Positions 62,519 to 64,000 of a stretch of DNA of 64,000 bases are shown here, in pieces. The translations under genes and the position numbers were made by a program. The stretch's first letter is position 1. Every line of letters starts with the position of its first letter. This DNA comes from Bacteroidota bacterium (GTDB taxonomy: Bacteria; Bacteroidota; Bacteroidia; Bacteroidales; JACABE01), in NCBI GenBank assembly GCA_013377005.1, contig JACABE010000001.1:1-64000 (forward strand). Direction: 5' to 3'. A model generated the notes under the pieces. The model was not told where the DNA came from and made no database searches. It saw only the letters and a program-made list of their open reading frames with translations.

Positions 62519-64000
62519 ATGGAAAAAAATTTACAATTTACACACGAACAAAAAATGAATGCAGGAAAAATGTTTTCTGTGAAATTATTCTTTGGAATAA
62601 TCATTTTTTTAATGATTATTGTGCAGCAGGTAACTGCACAATCTGTGTTATATAGTGTTGGTAATACTTCTATATGTTATGGTGATAGTGCCACCCTTGC
62701 CGTTAATGTTGATGGAGGTGCAGAACCATATACAGTGGTTTATTCTGATGGAACCAATAGTTTTACCCTTACTAATTATTATAGTAATGACGTAAGTGGG
62801 GATAAACCAATCAGAATTTCGCCCGCATCTAATAAAACATATTCGCTGGTAAGTGTTACTTTTGGGGGTGGAATTTCGCTGGATGTTAGTTCTGCTACTG
62901 TTAGTATTACAGTAAATCCGCTTCCCTCTGCGATATCAGTAACTACGAACCCTGTTCGACCTGTTTGCCCGAACGTAAATTTTACAATATCTGCTTCTGC
63001 AACTAACGGAAGTACTTATGAACTTTGGAATGCCTCAAATACATCTTTAATTGGAAGTATGCCTTACACTACCAATATTGGTTCAAGTACAAACTATTAT
63101 GTAAAAGCTGTCAGTAGTGCAACACCTGCTTGTACTACATCACAAGCATATACTGTTAGTATTGATACTACCAAACCAACAATAAGTTGTCCCAGTAATC
63201 AGAACTTAAACACAAACACGAGCAGTTGTAATGCAACCTTACCGGATTATACAAGTAGTGTAACGGTTCATGACAATTGTACCGCAGATGGATCTATTAC
63301 AAAAACTCAAAGTCCTGTTTCTGGAACAACGCTAACAGGGGGTCATAATTCAACACAATTAGTTACCATTACAGCCACAGATGCAAGTGGAAATAGTAGA
63401 TCATGTTCTTTTACCATTACAGTTAAAGATACTGAAATCCCTGCTATTTCAGGAACCGCTACAACAGGAAGTAAGAATACAGATAATTCACAGTGTTATT
63501 ATACAGTTTCCGGAACAGAGTTTGATCCAACTACAGTTACTGATAATTGTGGAATTTTAAAACGTACCTATAAAATAAACAGCGGTTCAGAAGTTGGAAC
63601 GAATGCTTCAACTTCACTTGCAGGAGTCCAATTATCAAAAGGCACAAACGTTATTCTATGGAAAGCTTATGATATAAATGGAAATACCAATACATGGACT
63701 TTTACAATAACTGTTGTTGACAATCAAAAACCATTGATTACAAATTGTCCTGCTAATCAAAACCTGAGCATGACAAATAACTTATGCACAGCTCAACTTC
63801 CTAATTACATTAGCACATTAGGTATTATAGCTACTGATAATTGTGGTTCTGGATCTCTCAATTGGACACAATTACCTTCTGCTGGTACAATATTAAGTGG
63901 AGGCAATGGTTCAACGCAATTGATAACAATTATTGCTACCGACGTAAGTGGAAAATCTGACACTTGTACGTTTACGATAACAGTTAGAGATGTTCAAAAA
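62519..64000 (+). CDS. Large HYR-repeat adhesin (3' end outside window)
   Basis: The frame is open from the ATG at 62519 to the window end (494 codons). A long signal peptide of ~43 residues has a hydrophilic N-region before the hydrophobic core (FFGIIIFLMIIVQQVTAQ); internal ATGs at 62555 and 62570 are alternatives. An Ig-like region (about 44-220, SICYGDSATL, VTTNPVRPVCPNV) precedes at least three HYR (hyalin) repeats of ~80-90 residues: CPSNQN, DYTSSVTVHDNC, ITATDASGN, then a CPANQN copy with ATDVSGK. Such proteins are usually very long T9SS cargo; the C-terminus is not visible. Confidence 0.88.
   Translation, partial: MEKNLQFTHEQKMNAGKMFSVKLFFGIIIFLMIIVQQVTAQSVLYSVGNTSICYGDSATLAVNVDGGAEPYTVVYSDGTNSFTLTNYYSNDVSGDKPIRISPASNKTYSLVSVTFGGGISLDVSSATVSITVNPLPSAISVTTNPVRPVCPNVNFTISASATNGSTYELWNASNTSLIGSMPYTTNIGSSTNYYVKAVSSATPACTTSQAYTVSIDTTKPTISCPSNQNLNTNTSSCNATLPDYTSSVTVHDNCTADGSITKTQSPVSGTTLTGGHNSTQLVTITATDASGNSRSCSFTITVKDTEIPAISGTATTGSKNTDNSQCYYTVSGTEFDPTTVTDNCGILKRTYKINSGSEVGTNASTSLAGVQLSKGTNVILWKAYDINGNTNTWTFTITVVDNQKPLITNCPANQNLSMTNNLCTAQLPNYISTLGIIATDNCGSGSLNWTQLPSAGTILSGGNGSTQLITIIATDVSGKSDTCTFTITVRDVQK

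Overview
The window is low-GC (roughly one third G+C by eye) chromosomal DNA from a member of the Bacteroidota, probably an anaerobic or facultatively fermentative Bacteroidia-like lineage. The evidence is the many proteins with type IX secretion (T9SS) C-terminal sorting domains, a PorW/SprE-type T9SS lipoprotein, Bacteroidota-specific families (DUF4296, DUF4833, a TonB with a Bacteroidota-style N-terminus) and repeated matches to the Bacteroidota promoter pattern (TTTG about 20 bp before TAnnTTTG). I see no rRNA, tRNA, CRISPR array, prophage or intact insertion sequence.

Layout: 1-3.3 kb holds two T9SS cargo genes with REP-like hairpins. 3.4-17 kb is a minus-strand block of energy metabolism: carboxyltransferase locus 1 with a small biotin carrier; aat, udk and a beta-helix cargo gene; a sodium-pumping methylmalonyl-CoA decarboxylase operon (mce, carboxyltransferase, OadG-like, biotin carrier, OadB-like); and korAB. 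16.7-21.5 kb carries alkaline phosphatase, a DUF4296 lipoprotein, pyrC, a DPM1-like glycosyltransferase and an EEP-family phosphatase. 21.7-27.2 kb carries DUF4833, a secreted SGNH/DUF4886 hydrolase and carboxyltransferase locus 3 with biotin carrier and biotin carboxylase. 27.2-30.7 kb holds two long palindromic elements, a DUF1456 gene, a cargo gene and a gene remnant. 30.7-41.7 kb is a plus-strand housekeeping run (tonB, mfd, cysS, M28 peptidase, porW, bactofilin, atpZ, an AtpI-like membrane protein). 41.7-56.1 kb is dominated by secreted proteins, including an adhesin-like cargo next to a tandem pair of gingipain-type proteases, one Kgp-like and one Rgp-like. 56.2-64 kb has a TetM-like GTPase, two bacterial PH-domain membrane proteins, an M49-like lipoprotein and the start of a large HYR-repeat adhesin that leaves the window.

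How the genes fit together: korAB (2-oxoglutarate/succinyl-CoA), the epimerase and the membrane-bound decarboxylase fit a succinate/propionate pathway coupled to sodium export. Three carboxyltransferase paralogues lie within 24 kb, each with its own biotin carrier but different partners, and the first differs from the others at a known acyl-CoA specificity position. A 16-bp perfect palindrome matching the Rex (or CRP-like) operator overlaps the promoter of the decarboxylase operon. The predicted OadG subunit carries an unusual extracytoplasmic half-propeller domain. About ten T9SS cargo genes and one T9SS machinery gene occur in the same 64 kb. No single wholly new system is certain; the best leads are the OadG fusion, the Rex-like operator, the split gingipain/adhesin cluster, and the dyad motifs upstream of the surface-protein operons.
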